A stretch of 64,000 nt of DNA from a virus. Location of the stretch: positions 115,554-179,553 of IMG/VR virus record IMGVR_UViG_3300005663_000028; one strand, given 5' to 3'. The first letter of the stretch is position 1; every line of letters starts with the position of its first letter. The translations under genes and the position numbers were made by a program. Below, one piece after another: positions 17,517 through 26,148 of this stretch. Under the pieces are notes generated by a model, which saw only the letters and a list, made by a program, of their open reading frames with translations, was not told the origin of the DNA and searched no databases.

Positions 17517-17864
17517 TTATACACCTTCCGACCTACCTCTTTCCAATTTTTCTCGTCTCCTTTGTTTAGACACTTGGTTCTCACTTCCCTCATTTTTATT
17601 TCTTTCATCCCTATCTTTACCAAATTTTCGTCCCCTCTTTTGTTTTTGTGATTTGTCACCGTGTATAGTAGCAGTATTAATTCTGTAACATTCTCCACAT
17701 TCTACATTTCCTGTACCTGTATTAATATGTTTTTTCCTGCATTCACCTTCACATTTTAACACATGTCCCCCAGAACAGGCACACAAATCAACCCCCAATA
17801 ATCGTTCTAAACGATTAATTCGTTTTTTAGCTTTGTTGCTCTTGTTTCTAACCTTTTCGTTCAC
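17517..17864 (-). CDS. Unknown small basic zinc-finger protein
   Basis: 115 aa from a GTG at 17864 with GGAG upstream. Cys/His residues in CACSGGHVLKCEGEC and CGEC give two possible zinc sites. The C-terminal 45 residues are Lys/Arg/Glu-rich and probably disordered. It starts next to the sigma-factor stop, so the two are likely co-expressed. Confidence 0.55.
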   Translation of the reverse strand: MNEKVRNKSNKAKKRINRLERLLGVDLCACSGGHVLKCEGECRKKHINTGTGNVECGECYRINTATIHGDKSQKQKRGRKFGKDRDERNKNEGSENQVSKQRRREKLERGRSEGV

Positions 17865-17865
17865 A

Positions 17866-18381
17866 CTACTTCTCCAATTCCATCTGATGCCTCTGTCGCA
17901 TTTTACCTATTGCCCTATCCCTTGTTCGACAAATTGTAGAAGAAACACTCCCACAATTTTGTGATATTTCTCTGATAGTTTTATTGTTAAAAAATAATTC
18001 TATTATTACATGATGTTCGTCCCTGGTTAAAAAGCTGAGATATTCTTGCACTGTCATATTCGCATCCATATCGTGGATAGGACTAACAATATTAGCTGTT
18101 GAATTTTCAGATACGGATTGTGTGCGACTTGCCCTCTGTTCCACATCTCGAACATGTCGTAACACACCAAATAGTCTACTATAGAAAAATGTTGTAAACG
18201 CCCCTCGCCCATCGTAGCGAATCATACATCTTAGCAACTCCTCTTTCGCGTGAGACTTTAGATTCTCTATATTCATCCTGTTACGACTAACCCTATAAAC
18301 TATCCTATGTATTAAAGGTACGTATTTTTTACAAGCGTACATAAAATATGCTTTTGTTATACGGCGTTCCGGTGAAATCAT
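17866..18381 (-). CDS. Sigma-70 family RNA polymerase sigma factor
   Basis: 171 aa. Region 2 is seen at about 38-85 (AKEELLRCMIRYDGRGAF, FYSRLFGVLRHVRD), and region 4 with its HTH at about 117-165 (LTRDEHHVIIELFF, then TIREISQNCGSVSSTICRTR). Size and layout fit a phage or ECF-like sigma. It is the natural candidate to read the GAGTT...TATAAT promoter motif found at 8.5, 20.2 and 38.5 kb. Confidence 0.82.
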   Translation of the reverse strand: MISPERRITKAYFMYACKKYVPLIHRIVYRVSRNRMNIENLKSHAKEELLRCMIRYDGRGAFTTFFYSRLFGVLRHVRDVEQRASRTQSVSENSTANIVSPIHDMDANMTVQEYLSFLTRDEHHVIIELFFNNKTIREISQNCGSVSSTICRTRDRAIGKMRQRHQMELEK

Positions 18382-19034
18382 TAAATAAAATCTCCGTCAA
18401 TTTGCTGTTCCATCTTCGGGGTCCAAATACCATCGATTAAACCTATTTTCATTGCTTGTTTAGGAGACATCCATCCAGTATCTCGCATAAGTTCCTTAAG
18501 CTTTTTCGGAGAAAGCTTTGATCTTTTCGCTAAATCGGTTACCTTCTTGTCATAATCATCCTTCAGATAACCTGTCATTGCTAAGTGCTTCTCAATGGAA
18601 TCCGCTGGAGCTTGAATTACTATAGAATGTAACATCATTGACGAATTGGGTGTTGCAAATCTAAACCCTTTTGTTCCATACATGGCAATCATAGCGCCCA
18701 TAGAATGAGCATATCCACGAACAATAGTATTGATGGGAGCACGACACGCTGCCATTTGATCTATAATTGCGTATCCAGAAGACATACACCCTCCTGGACT
18801 ATTGATGTACATATATATAGGGTCTTTAGATAAAGAAAACACTTGCAAATAACTACAAGTTTGTAAAGACGTGATTTCATCTATAACACCAGAAATTAGT
18901 AGTCGCCGTGTTTTTATTAGGAAATCTTCAACCAACTCATTAAACTCTACACAAATCGAACCGCCCCCCTCCTGTTCTGGACTATGTGTTTCTTCACAAT
19001 TACCGTTGCATTTCTTTTTTTTACTAAACTGCAT
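18381..19034 (-). CDS. clpP: ClpP-family serine protease
   Basis: 217 aa. The ClpP triad is present: S111 in GYAHSMGAM, H136 in MMLHS and D185 in MRDTGWMS. The INSPGG oxyanion loop is at 78-82. The N-terminal 30 residues are extra and Cys/Lys-rich. In phages ClpP-like enzymes can be prohead proteases, but no capsid genes are near, so partnership with a host Clp ATPase or a separate role is open. The stop overlaps the sigma-factor ATG. Confidence 0.9.
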   Translation of the reverse strand: MQFSKKKKCNGNCEETHSPEQEGGGSICVEFNELVEDFLIKTRRLLISGVIDEITSLQTCSYLQVFSLSKDPIYMYINSPGGCMSSGYAIIDQMAACRAPINTIVRGYAHSMGAMIAMYGTKGFRFATPNSSMMLHSIVIQAPADSIEKHLAMTGYLKDDYDKKVTDLAKRSKLSPKKLKELMRDTGWMSPKQAMKIGLIDGIWTPKMEQQIDGDFI

Positions 19035-19908
19035 TAATTTCTCCGAAAGGATGACACCGTTTGTGGAGTAATTTCAATTTTTCTGGACTAGTGACAAGAT
19101 AAGTCTGTGTTGTCGATAGATGTTTGTGACCCAACAAAACTTGAATAAGTTCAAGATCAACTCCTCGATCCATAAGTGACGTTGCGCATGATCGTCGCAG
19201 TGTATGAGAAGTAGTGTGTTTCACACCAGCACGACGCGAAAGAGATAGTAACATACCACTAACCGCCCTGCGACTAATCCTCTGGCCATCCCCCTTGACA
19301 AAAACAGCATTAGAGGTAGATTTCCGTTCTAAATCTATGTATTCTTTAATAGCCTCTATGCATCGACTAGTGGTTGGGACGATTCTCTCGCAGAAACCCT
19401 TGCCCTTCACCTTCATTTCTCGTCTGGCAAAATTGATGTCGCAGACATCAAGACTACATAATTCTGAGACTCGCAGCCCACTGTGATACATAGTCAGTAT
19501 AATAGCGACATCCCTACGAACGTTAGTTGCTCGCAATACGGGTACACGATTTTCCACAGTGGCCACCAGAGCGTCCACAGCCTGAGATTCAAGTACATCA
19601 AATGTTCCTTTTTCAATACGAACAGAGTCTGTCATTCCTAGAATGTTTTTATCCAATTTTCCAAGACTGATGAGGTGGTTACAAAAACAACGAATAGACA
19701 TGTATTTTCTACGTACACTTGTCGACTTAAGCCCTCGTTGGTGTAGACTGCTAACAAATTCTTCAATAAGTTTCGCCGTCAACTGTTTGTTTCCGATAAA
19801 ACATAGAAATTCTTTCACATCTCTAGTGTACGCTGAAAGTGTTTCCTGAGATAAACCAAGTTCTGTTAGGATGTATGTTTCAAACCCATCAATTGTTAGG
19901 GAAGTCAC
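19024..19908 (-). CDS. Tyrosine recombinase (Xer/integrase family)
   Basis: 294 aa from a GTG at 19908. A SAM-like N-terminal domain (about 5-90) precedes the catalytic domain with R146 (SGLRVSEL), a Lys near 168-170, H235 and R238 (HTLRRS), H261 (LGHKHLSTTQ) and nucleophile Y270. The build is XerC/D-like with no arm-binding domain. It could integrate the phage or resolve genome multimers. No att site could be identified by eye. Confidence 0.9.
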   Translation of the reverse strand: MTSLTIDGFETYILTELGLSQETLSAYTRDVKEFLCFIGNKQLTAKLIEEFVSSLHQRGLKSTSVRRKYMSIRCFCNHLISLGKLDKNILGMTDSVRIEKGTFDVLESQAVDALVATVENRVPVLRATNVRRDVAIILTMYHSGLRVSELCSLDVCDINFARREMKVKGKGFCERIVPTTSRCIEAIKEYIDLERKSTSNAVFVKGDGQRISRRAVSGMLLSLSRRAGVKHTTSHTLRRSCATSLMDRGVDLELIQVLLGHKHLSTTQTYLVTSPEKLKLLHKRCHPFGEINAV

Positions 19909-20125
19909 GCTGAAATTCCAATCTCATTTCTTTGGAATTAAAAATGGCCTGCATATAAGATTCCGGAGAACCGTCTCCCCATTGAAGTCTCGCTTGAGTA
20001 GAAATCTCTCTGAAAGAAAAACATATTTTGGATTCTAATCCGCAACACTTACCGTCTTGTCCAATATTCTGTGCCTCTGCACAGATATGTGGTCGATCCG
20101 GATTTTGTTCACACTCATAACACAT
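19889..20125 (-). CDS. Unknown Cys-rich small protein, first gene after promoter
   Basis: 78 aa from the ATG at 20125, which follows AAGGAAAAG. Cysteines at the N-terminus (MCYECEQ, HICAEAQ, KCCGLESKIC) could bind zinc. No family recognised. It is the first gene after the promoter and dyad at 20149-20195, ahead of the recombinase, ClpP and sigma genes. Confidence 0.6.
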   Translation of the reverse strand: MCYECEQNPDRPHICAEAQNIGQDGKCCGLESKICFSFREISTQARLQWGDGSPESYMQAIFNSKEMRLEFQRDFPNN

Positions 20126-20148
20126 TGTTTCTTTTCCTTTTTTCTTGC

Positions 20149-20195
20149 GATAACGGGTATTTCCCGTTATCTTATTGTACACCTAACTCGATTTT
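20149..20195 (-). promoter_or_regulatory. Promoter with inverted repeat over the start site
   Basis: Second copy of the 8516-8560 arrangement: an A-tract, CGAGTTAGGTG, a -10 box TACAAT (20174-20179), AAG, then the dyad with arms GATAACGGG and CCCGTTATC (20149-20171). Sharing both promoter and dyad suggests common control of the two operons. Confidence 0.65.
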
Positions 20196-20204
20196 TTGTC
20201 CCAA

Positions 20205-20236
20205 AAATGTAAGGAAAACCATGGTTTTTTTCTTAC
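20205..20236 (-). terminator. Probable terminator after thyX
   Basis: GTAAG-AAAACC pairs with GGTTTT-CTTAC around an AT loop (20209-20236), followed on the minus strand by ATTTTTG. It overlaps the thyX stop codon. The stem is A/T-rich, so strength is uncertain. Confidence 0.55.
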
Positions 20237-22050
20237 ACTCTAGGATATTTTGATTCAACCCCCTCGGTTCCATCTTCCAGCTTGACTATTTCCAGTCCAT
20301 GTGCAAAAAGCGGTGCTTTATCTTGTAGGATACGGCAGATTTTGACGGCAAGCTTTCTTATCTCAAGGTCGGCGGCCGGATTTGCCCGTAATTCAATCAA
20401 GTGACGAATTGCTCTTGCATTCATTGTGACAACTATTTTGGTTTCTGTGGCATTCGGCAATACAGATCGTGCAGCTTGACGAGCCTTTTTCCTCCGTTCT
20501 AGTCCACTCTCTATATCACTATACATATCCGATAGTTTAGTTGTCAATTCTTCATAGACTTGTCGAGACCTTTCGCAGTGTTCAATCCACGATCGATAAG
20601 CTTCTGGATCAATCTTTTCCAATTCTTGCATAGCAGGAGGAACTATAAAGGACACATCAGAAGAATCAACATACCGTTGACTAATTTGAGAATACGAAGC
20701 AATTCTGTGACGAACTAACTCGTGTGTTAAGCTGCGGGAAACATTCCATATTAAGAAATTGAAACTGGCATGCTCAATACAAGAATTTCCACACCATACC
20801 GGTTTACCATTTCTTCTGACATAAAGTGTATGATTTGGAACTTCTACGCAATAAACATTCCCTTCCCAGGAATCAATCCAGGATGTTTTTCCTACGCAGT
20901 CAACATATTTGTTCACTTCAGGCTTAAGTTCTTTTCTTATGACAGATAAACGTATAAGTGTTTTATTCCCGAATGAATTTTTTCTTTGTGTTCCTTCGTA
21001 TTCGTGGCAGATGTTGGCAGCCAATCCTATGTGTAGACATAATTGTTGAAACTGGTTTGCCAATTTCCTACTCGTAGTGTCAAAGGATATTTGGTGTGAT
21101 CCCCGCGATCCATCAGCTTCTATCAAGCCTTCATACAAAGCAGTTAATTGATCAATGGAACTTTTCACAAATAAATATTGTGGAATTTGCTTGTTTCTAT
21201 CCTCGGTATACATATCTCTAAACACACGAACTTCTGCATCAGTAGACAAGGTTACAGCAAAGTTTCCGTCTTGACCCTCCCTAATTGGTAAATTCAGTGA
21301 CTCACACAATCCTTTTAGAAAAGAAATTTTTCTCTCCTTGTATAGATGAAACTTTACTTGCCTGCTGTTTGGTTGACTACTTCCGTCTCCAATGGCAAAT
21401 CCCAACAATTTATAATGATTACAACTCATATCATCTGTTTGGTGTCTGATTTTCCAATCCGCAGTTTTAATATATGCGTGTGAGGAATCATTTAGTTCAT
21501 CCGCCCTAATTAGGTCAAAATTTTCTCTTTTTCTGCCTTGTTTAGTGGTGGTTTTGCATACCAACATACTGTGATTAGGAGTCACTAATAAGTCTACACC
21601 CTTACCCTCCACTCGATACATCTTACCTTTATGTAAGTATGTCGTAAAGTTAGATGCTGGTTGATATTCCAGTTTGCCATCTACACTTCTCGTAGCAAAC
21701 AAATCTTTGTCACAAATATCTCTAAAGTATTTCCACCCATCAGATGTAAGAACTTCTGTCTCTTCATCATAACAGCCATGTCCTATCTCAATGAGATGCT
21801 TAATATGATCTTCGTGAGACCTTCCCTTGGGTTCCTCTCCCTGTTTGGGCCAACTTAAGTAGCATAATCTCCCCGCTGCTTCCACTAGCCATTCCGCATC
21901 GTCATCACCAAGAGATATCATAGACTCTAGCTTCTTTTCGAATTCAGGCCAAGCGAGGCCATGGTCTTGTAAGAATTCTGTTATTCCATCAATTTCTATA
22001 ACTGGTTTTCCCACCAGTACGACTTTCGGTTCAGTTACAAAATTACTCAT
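20233..22050 (-). CDS. thyX: Flavin-dependent thymidylate synthase ThyX with intein
   Basis: 605 aa in one frame. Extein parts 1-92 and 423-605 join to a 275-aa ThyX with the signature RHRIASYSQISQR. The intein runs from C93 (block A CYDEETEVLT) to HTLYVRRNGKPVWCGN with the +1 residue S423, about 330 aa. It carries two LAGLIDADG-type motifs (LLGFAIGDGS and LYEGLIEADGS), so it is probably an active homing endonuclease. It interrupts the conserved GH-x-S segment. ThyX makes dTMP from dUMP using FAD and folate, downstream of the dCMP deaminase. Confidence 0.94.
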   Translation of the reverse strand: MSNFVTEPKVVLVGKPVIEIDGITEFLQDHGLAWPEFEKKLESMISLGDDDAEWLVEAAGRLCYLSWPKQGEEPKGRSHEDHIKHLIEIGHGCYDEETEVLTSDGWKYFRDICDKDLFATRSVDGKLEYQPASNFTTYLHKGKMYRVEGKGVDLLVTPNHSMLVCKTTTKQGRKRENFDLIRADELNDSSHAYIKTADWKIRHQTDDMSCNHYKLLGFAIGDGSSQPNSRQVKFHLYKERKISFLKGLCESLNLPIREGQDGNFAVTLSTDAEVRVFRDMYTEDRNKQIPQYLFVKSSIDQLTALYEGLIEADGSRGSHQISFDTTSRKLANQFQQLCLHIGLAANICHEYEGTQRKNSFGNKTLIRLSVIRKELKPEVNKYVDCVGKTSWIDSWEGNVYCVEVPNHTLYVRRNGKPVWCGNSCIEHASFNFLIWNVSRSLTHELVRHRIASYSQISQRYVDSSDVSFIVPPAMQELEKIDPEAYRSWIEHCERSRQVYEELTTKLSDMYSDIESGLERRKKARQAARSVLPNATETKIVVTMNARAIRHLIELRANPAADLEIRKLAVKICRILQDKAPLFAHGLEIVKLEDGTEGVESKYPRV

Positions 22051-22319
22051 CAGATTTTTCCCTCGTTTTCAACAATAAGGTCCAATTCTTTAGCCCGATT
22101 CCCACACTCTATCAATTTACGTCCAATCATAATAGCTTCATCCCCTGTAAAATCCATAGGGAAAAATCCTTTGGGCCAATAATTTCCCATTTTCTCTAAA
22201 TCAAGCTCCACGTTAACACATACATCTGGTCCTTCTCCCCATGTACAAGATATACTTACCTCATCCCCCGTTTTCAAAACATATTCCGATACCGGACCTT
22301 TATCGTGGTGCATCTTCAT
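22050..22319 (-). CDS. Unknown small protein
   Basis: 89 aa. Beta-rich start (VLKTGDEVSISCTWGEGPDV) and helical end. No domain recognised. The stop overlaps the thyX ATG, so it is probably co-translated with ThyX. Confidence 0.6.
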   Translation of the reverse strand: MKMHHDKGPVSEYVLKTGDEVSISCTWGEGPDVCVNVELDLEKMGNYWPKGFFPMDFTGDEAIMIGRKLIECGNRAKELDLIVENEGKI

Positions 22320-22356
22320 TACCCTTTCTTATTTCACAAACTTCCAACAATTCCCA

Positions 22357-22686
22357 CTAACGACAAGTTTCACCCCATCTATACTCTTCTAGTTCATTAA
22401 CATTCCCTATATAACAAAGCGCTCTTAAAGCATCTAAATTATTCCCATTGTAAATTGGATTTATCGTCGAATATAAGTCGAATCTCCAACAACCATCCCA
22501 TATTCCTTTAATTACACCATCTTTGTGACAAAAGACACAGGTTCTCTCATATGAAGTTTTACCCATTGGGTGCCAAATATGTCCAAATGGCCAAGTCCAA
22601 AAACATTGCTTGTGAGATAGAAAACCGTTTCTGTTTATTAATTTGTCAATTTTCCTGGTTATTGCAGCCCTAAGTTTTGTTCTCAT
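22357..22686 (-). CDS. Unknown Trp-rich small protein
   Basis: 109 aa. It holds several Trp/Cys/His residues (CFWTWPFGHIWHPMGKTSYERTC as two clusters, then CHKDG), and ends with a helical segment. The Cys/His pattern hints at a zinc site. No family recognised. Confidence 0.55.
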   Translation of the reverse strand: MRTKLRAAITRKIDKLINRNGFLSHKQCFWTWPFGHIWHPMGKTSYERTCVFCHKDGVIKGIWDGCWRFDLYSTINPIYNGNNLDALRALCYIGNVNELEEYRWGETCR

Positions 22687-23096
22687 TTTCTCTTTCTCTT
22701 ATCAACAGCCTTTTGCAATGCTTTAATCATCGGTTTTACATCCCAACTCCACATGAATTGGTCGAATGGCGATTCCGGATCCAAGCATTCAGCGTCAATT
22801 TCAGTCAATGGACATTTACCACAATCGCCGCTACGACGGGGATCATGAGTTTTACACAACGCACATGTAGAATCATCAATTCTTAGATAAGCAATATCAC
22901 GATCACAATCATCTTCATCGTCAGTAACATCCGATTTATTCATCACATTTCCATCGTATAGTACTACATCGTGTTTCTTTAGGTTTGCGGGTTTAAGGCC
23001 AAGCCATTTCTTAAGTGAGTGTCTAAGAGCGTATCTTTTAGACACTTTATCTGCCGGTGTTCGATAAAACTCTTTTTTCCATGTTGCCAAACTCAT
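22683..23096 (-). CDS. Unknown protein with Cys cluster
   Basis: 137 aa. The middle holds CALCKTHDPRRSGDCGKC and a later C, consistent with a zinc or Fe-S site; the N-terminus is basic and the C-terminus helical. It overlaps both neighbours by 4 bases. Confidence 0.6.
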   Translation of the reverse strand: MSLATWKKEFYRTPADKVSKRYALRHSLKKWLGLKPANLKKHDVVLYDGNVMNKSDVTDDEDDCDRDIAYLRIDDSTCALCKTHDPRRSGDCGKCPLTEIDAECLDPESPFDQFMWSWDVKPMIKALQKAVDKRKRK

Positions 23097-23356
23097 TGTT
23101 TTCTCCTTAAATCATAAAGCATTTTACACTTCTCTTCTTCGACTTTATTCAAGTTAATATCGAAATAATCTGCTAACCATTGTTCAATTCTAGAATGAAT
23201 GGGCCAGTATTCTTCGTTTTCCCTATTGCATATGAACAAATGTTTTTCATCTTGTAGCCATTCCAAAAATCCACCTATCGTCTGCGACTGATCTCTTACT
23301 GCCGCCATTTTTTCGCATTCCAGATATCTTTTTGGTTTATCCTGTTGATTTTTCAT
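23093..23356 (-). CDS. Unknown small protein
   Basis: 87 aa, charged and helical, no recognised domain. Its ATG overlaps the stop of a 16-codon mini-ORF upstream (23353-23403). Confidence 0.55.
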   Translation of the reverse strand: MKNQQDKPKRYLECEKMAAVRDQSQTIGGFLEWLQDEKHLFICNRENEEYWPIHSRIEQWLADYFDINLNKVEEEKCKMLYDLRRKQ

Positions 23357-23403
23357 TTCTTTTCATCCAAAAAGATATCAGATTGTATTGTTGGCGGTTT
23401 CAT
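23353..23403 (-). CDS. Mini-ORF linking two genes
   Basis: A 16-aa ORF (MKPPTIQSDIFLDEKK) with AAAGGAAAG before its ATG. Its ATG overlaps the stop of 23400-23777 and its TGA overlaps the next ATG. It may be a tiny gene or a translational relay. Confidence 0.35.
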   Translation of the reverse strand: MKPPTIQSDIFLDEKK

Positions 23404-23777
23404 ATTTTCTTTCCTTTATGCGAATATGCGAAACTAATACAAAACGAATCCACATTGGGAATAAACGGCAAAGCGAATATTTCTTTAGTTTTCTGATGTA
23501 AAATAACTTCTGACATCAAATGATCAATGAGTTGCCCCCGCTCTGTTGCTGTTTTTGTGTATTCAACGTTTAAAGAAATATGAGTAATTTGTCCATTTCC
23601 ATCAAACTCTTCTTGAAGAAAGAGTAGTTGTTTACGTCTACCTTTCTGAGTTTTTGCAAATTCCAAACAATAGATTTTAAAAGAATAATCATCTCCATAA
23701 TCTACTTCATAAGTTTCAACAACTTCACTACCTTGGATTTGAATTTTATTTGATTCCAGAAAGCTTTTCGTCAACAC
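23400..23777 (-). CDS. Unknown protein
   Basis: 125 aa. Predicted beta-rich (SEVVETYEVDYGDDYSF then QITHISLNVEYTK) with a helical segment between. No family recognised. It overlaps the BrxL-like gene by 7 bases, so the two are probably expressed together. Confidence 0.6.
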   Translation of the reverse strand: MLTKSFLESNKIQIQGSEVVETYEVDYGDDYSFKIYCLEFAKTQKGRRKQLLFLQEEFDGNGQITHISLNVEYTKTATERGQLIDHLMSEVILHQKTKEIFALPFIPNVDSFCISFAYSHKGKKI

Positions 23778-25240
23778 TTGACTTCTCCTTTTGTTATTTT
23801 GTACGGAAGCGTAACGCCCTTAAATTCGTTCGGTGAAATTATTGCTAACTGTTCCACCACACGACTCCTAAGACTAACAGCAATATCTAAAACAATTTTC
23901 AATTCACTCGACTCAACAGTATCAGAAGTTCTATGGGGAAATATCAGCTTCAACAACCCCGATCCAATCCGGACCAAAGACCTTTGATTCCGTTGAGACA
24001 TATCCCCAAAATCGACGTTACCCATTATAAGCGGAGCGTAGTTTCTATCTCTCATATGATGCATAATTTCACTGATATAATCGGCCATAAACCCTTCACC
24101 CTTAGCGAGCTTTGATTCACGAATCTGTGGGATGCGCCAACCTGGAATATACCCGTGTATTCTATCAAGGAAGGCTCTGTCTTGATTGATTACTTGGGGG
24201 AATGGGGAGAACAAACTGCGATATCTTACAGAGACTTCTCTTTTGTTGCGATCACAATCAATGTTGCCAGCAAACATAATGGAGCAACCGGAAGTAAATT
24301 CCGCTGTACCACGACCAAATCGCCCCGAATTCATAAAGTCCTTCAACATATCTATCAAGTCGCCTTGCCCAGACCACTTATTGGCCCCTCGACTACTAGC
24401 AAACTCATCGAACATAACTACATCTCGGTATCCAATGAGACCCAACTGTCGTCTCAGTTTGTCATAAAACAAGGATGCTACAGTAGTTTGACCACCAGAA
24501 ATAACAAAACTATAAGAACTGAGTGATTGATATGCAAATGTCTTTCCAGTCTCTGGTGGTCCCAGTTCTACAAGATTGACGTTGGGTTCAATAAACGGGA
24601 CCAATCTTGCTATGTATAACCACTTCTCCTCTTCAGAAAGATGATCCGGATCAAACCCAATGCTGGTAATCATCAAGTCCAACCATTCTTGGTCTGTAAG
24701 TTTAGCTCTACGTTCTATCCAAGTATCGACGTTGATTCCAGTAATTTGAATTGGCTTGAACTCGGTCAGTAAAAACGGATACAATTTGTTTCTCATCACA
24801 AACGAATCATCATAAATGATTTTGAAAACCCCCCAAGCCCCTGTCGTCAAGAGAGTCTCCCCGAATTCTGCGATAAGATAGGGGTCTATCCTTACGTATT
24901 GGTTCCCCAAAGCTGTGACATCACACCAATATTCATCTTTCGATTCATCATATCGACATCTGATTCGGCCAATGAGGGTGTATTCACCCTTCTCACGAAT
25001 TTGACTTTTCACCCAATCCTTCTGATCAGCTTCCATAAAATGCGAATCGAGAAGCTTACCAATTCTTTCCAACCCAGGAGTCGGATCGGTGGGGTCTACC
25101 ATTTCTGCAACAAGGAAATCTGCTACAAAACTTGGTAATTTTCTCCATTGTTCATTCAAGATTGTCAGACTTTTGTTTACAATTATTCCGCGATCTGGGA
25201 AAACAGTAGTTATTTTTGATCTTGTCTCAGTTTCGATCAT
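23771..25240 (-). CDS. BrxL-like AAA+ protein lacking the Lon protease domain
   Basis: 489 aa. The whole length follows the N-terminal and AAA+ parts of BREX-system BrxL: an N-terminal domain (LPSFVADFLVAEM, SQIREKGEYTLIGRI), the LVELGPPETGKT Walker A (227-234), the SGGQTTVASLFYD segment, DVVMFDEF Walker B (273-280), KDFMNSGRFGRG, MFAGNID and LDRIHGYIPGW. Full BrxL is longer because of a C-terminal Lon-like domain; here the protein ends soon after the AAA+ lid. BrxL forms MCM-like rings on DNA. No other BREX gene is in the window, so a phage replication or counter-defence role is inferred. Confidence 0.85.
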   Translation of the reverse strand: MIETETRSKITTVFPDRGIIVNKSLTILNEQWRKLPSFVADFLVAEMVDPTDPTPGLERIGKLLDSHFMEADQKDWVKSQIREKGEYTLIGRIRCRYDESKDEYWCDVTALGNQYVRIDPYLIAEFGETLLTTGAWGVFKIIYDDSFVMRNKLYPFLLTEFKPIQITGINVDTWIERRAKLTDQEWLDLMITSIGFDPDHLSEEEKWLYIARLVPFIEPNVNLVELGPPETGKTFAYQSLSSYSFVISGGQTTVASLFYDKLRRQLGLIGYRDVVMFDEFASSRGANKWSGQGDLIDMLKDFMNSGRFGRGTAEFTSGCSIMFAGNIDCDRNKREVSVRYRSLFSPFPQVINQDRAFLDRIHGYIPGWRIPQIRESKLAKGEGFMADYISEIMHHMRDRNYAPLIMGNVDFGDMSQRNQRSLVRIGSGLLKLIFPHRTSDTVESSELKIVLDIAVSLRSRVVEQLAIISPNEFKGVTLPYKITKGEVKC

Positions 25241-25888
25241 TTATTTTCTCCGCTTCTTATGTTTTCTCACTGGTGTCATTAAGGCTTTTTCTATTGACCA
25301 ACCATGATTTAATCTCCAGTAAATAGTATTGACATGAATTCCAATTTCTTCAGCCCATGCTGTAATGCATTGTGTTTTCCCAAAACAAGTAATTAAATGA
25401 TTTGTCCGTGTATTTCTTGCCTGTTCTTTTCTGGTAGCCCAGCGACAATTAGATTTACAATATCCTTTATCATTATTAATTCTGTCAATCTGAAGCCCCT
25501 TTGGGGCTTCACCCATATCTTTGAGAAAATTTTCAAATTTTCTCCATCGCTTGCAAACTGTAATTCCACGACCACCATAATAGAGATAATTACCATTACT
25601 GGGATTGGTACATCGTTGAATTATGGCAGCCCATATCATATAAGTTTTAGATGATTGACCATTCTTGTTATGACCATGAATTGTATTTTTCATGCTAGTC
25701 ATTTTCTTTTGTAGACAACCACAACTTTGTGTGTGGCCACTCTTTAGATAATCACCGCGAATAATTTTTTCTTGTCCACAATCACATCGACACAACCATT
25801 CATGATTTCCATATTTATCTTTTTTAAGATGTCTTAATACCAAAAGTTTACCAAATTTTTGTCCAACCAAATTTATTAATTTTGACAC
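25241..25888 (-). CDS. HNH endonuclease (copy 2)
   Basis: 215 aa from a GTG at 25888. Same architecture as 10685-11335: N-terminal Cys pairs (CRCDCG, CGC), core YGGRGITVCKRW ... IDRINNDKGY ... NCRWATRKEQ, then an HTH-like C-terminus. It sits directly upstream of the BrxL-like gene with no gap, consistent with a homing gene that inserts between ORFs without breaking them. Confidence 0.88.
   Translation of the reverse strand: MSKLINLVGQKFGKLLVLRHLKKDKYGNHEWLCRCDCGQEKIIRGDYLKSGHTQSCGCLQKKMTSMKNTIHGHNKNGQSSKTYMIWAAIIQRCTNPSNGNYLYYGGRGITVCKRWRKFENFLKDMGEAPKGLQIDRINNDKGYCKSNCRWATRKEQARNTRTNHLITCFGKTQCITAWAEEIGIHVNTIYWRLNHGWSIEKALMTPVRKHKKRRK
25461..25567. repeat. 107-bp direct repeat, HNH copy 2
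   Basis: Partner of 10908-11014; nearly identical DNA covering the HNH core. Confidence 0.85.
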
Positions 25889-26148
25889 AATATTTCACTA
25901 CCTTCTAAGAGGGACAATGCATCTGATCGTTGTACCAAAAACTCTTCCCCAACAAACTCGGGAGTAGCTGTATTTGACATCCTTGTGGCCGCTACTGGAT
26001 TCCTTAGACACATCAGGTGTATCGCCCCCACCAATCCCTCAGACTCTTTAGAATAGCTCCAAGAGCCGTCTGTGGAATACTCGACTTGGTTTCCGTAAAA
26101 TATTTCTTCTCCAGGTTGAATTTTTCCATTACAAATTAAACATTCCAT
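25876..26148 (-). CDS. Unknown small protein with CxxC / HxxC
   Basis: 90 aa. MECLICNGKI at the start and HLMCLRNP in the middle give a likely four-ligand zinc site. GGAG lies before the ATG. It is the first gene left of the largest gene-poor gap and may begin a transcript there. Confidence 0.6.
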   Translation of the reverse strand: MECLICNGKIQPGEEIFYGNQVEYSTDGSWSYSKESEGLVGAIHLMCLRNPVAATRMSNTATPEFVGEEFLVQRSDALSLLEGSEILCQN

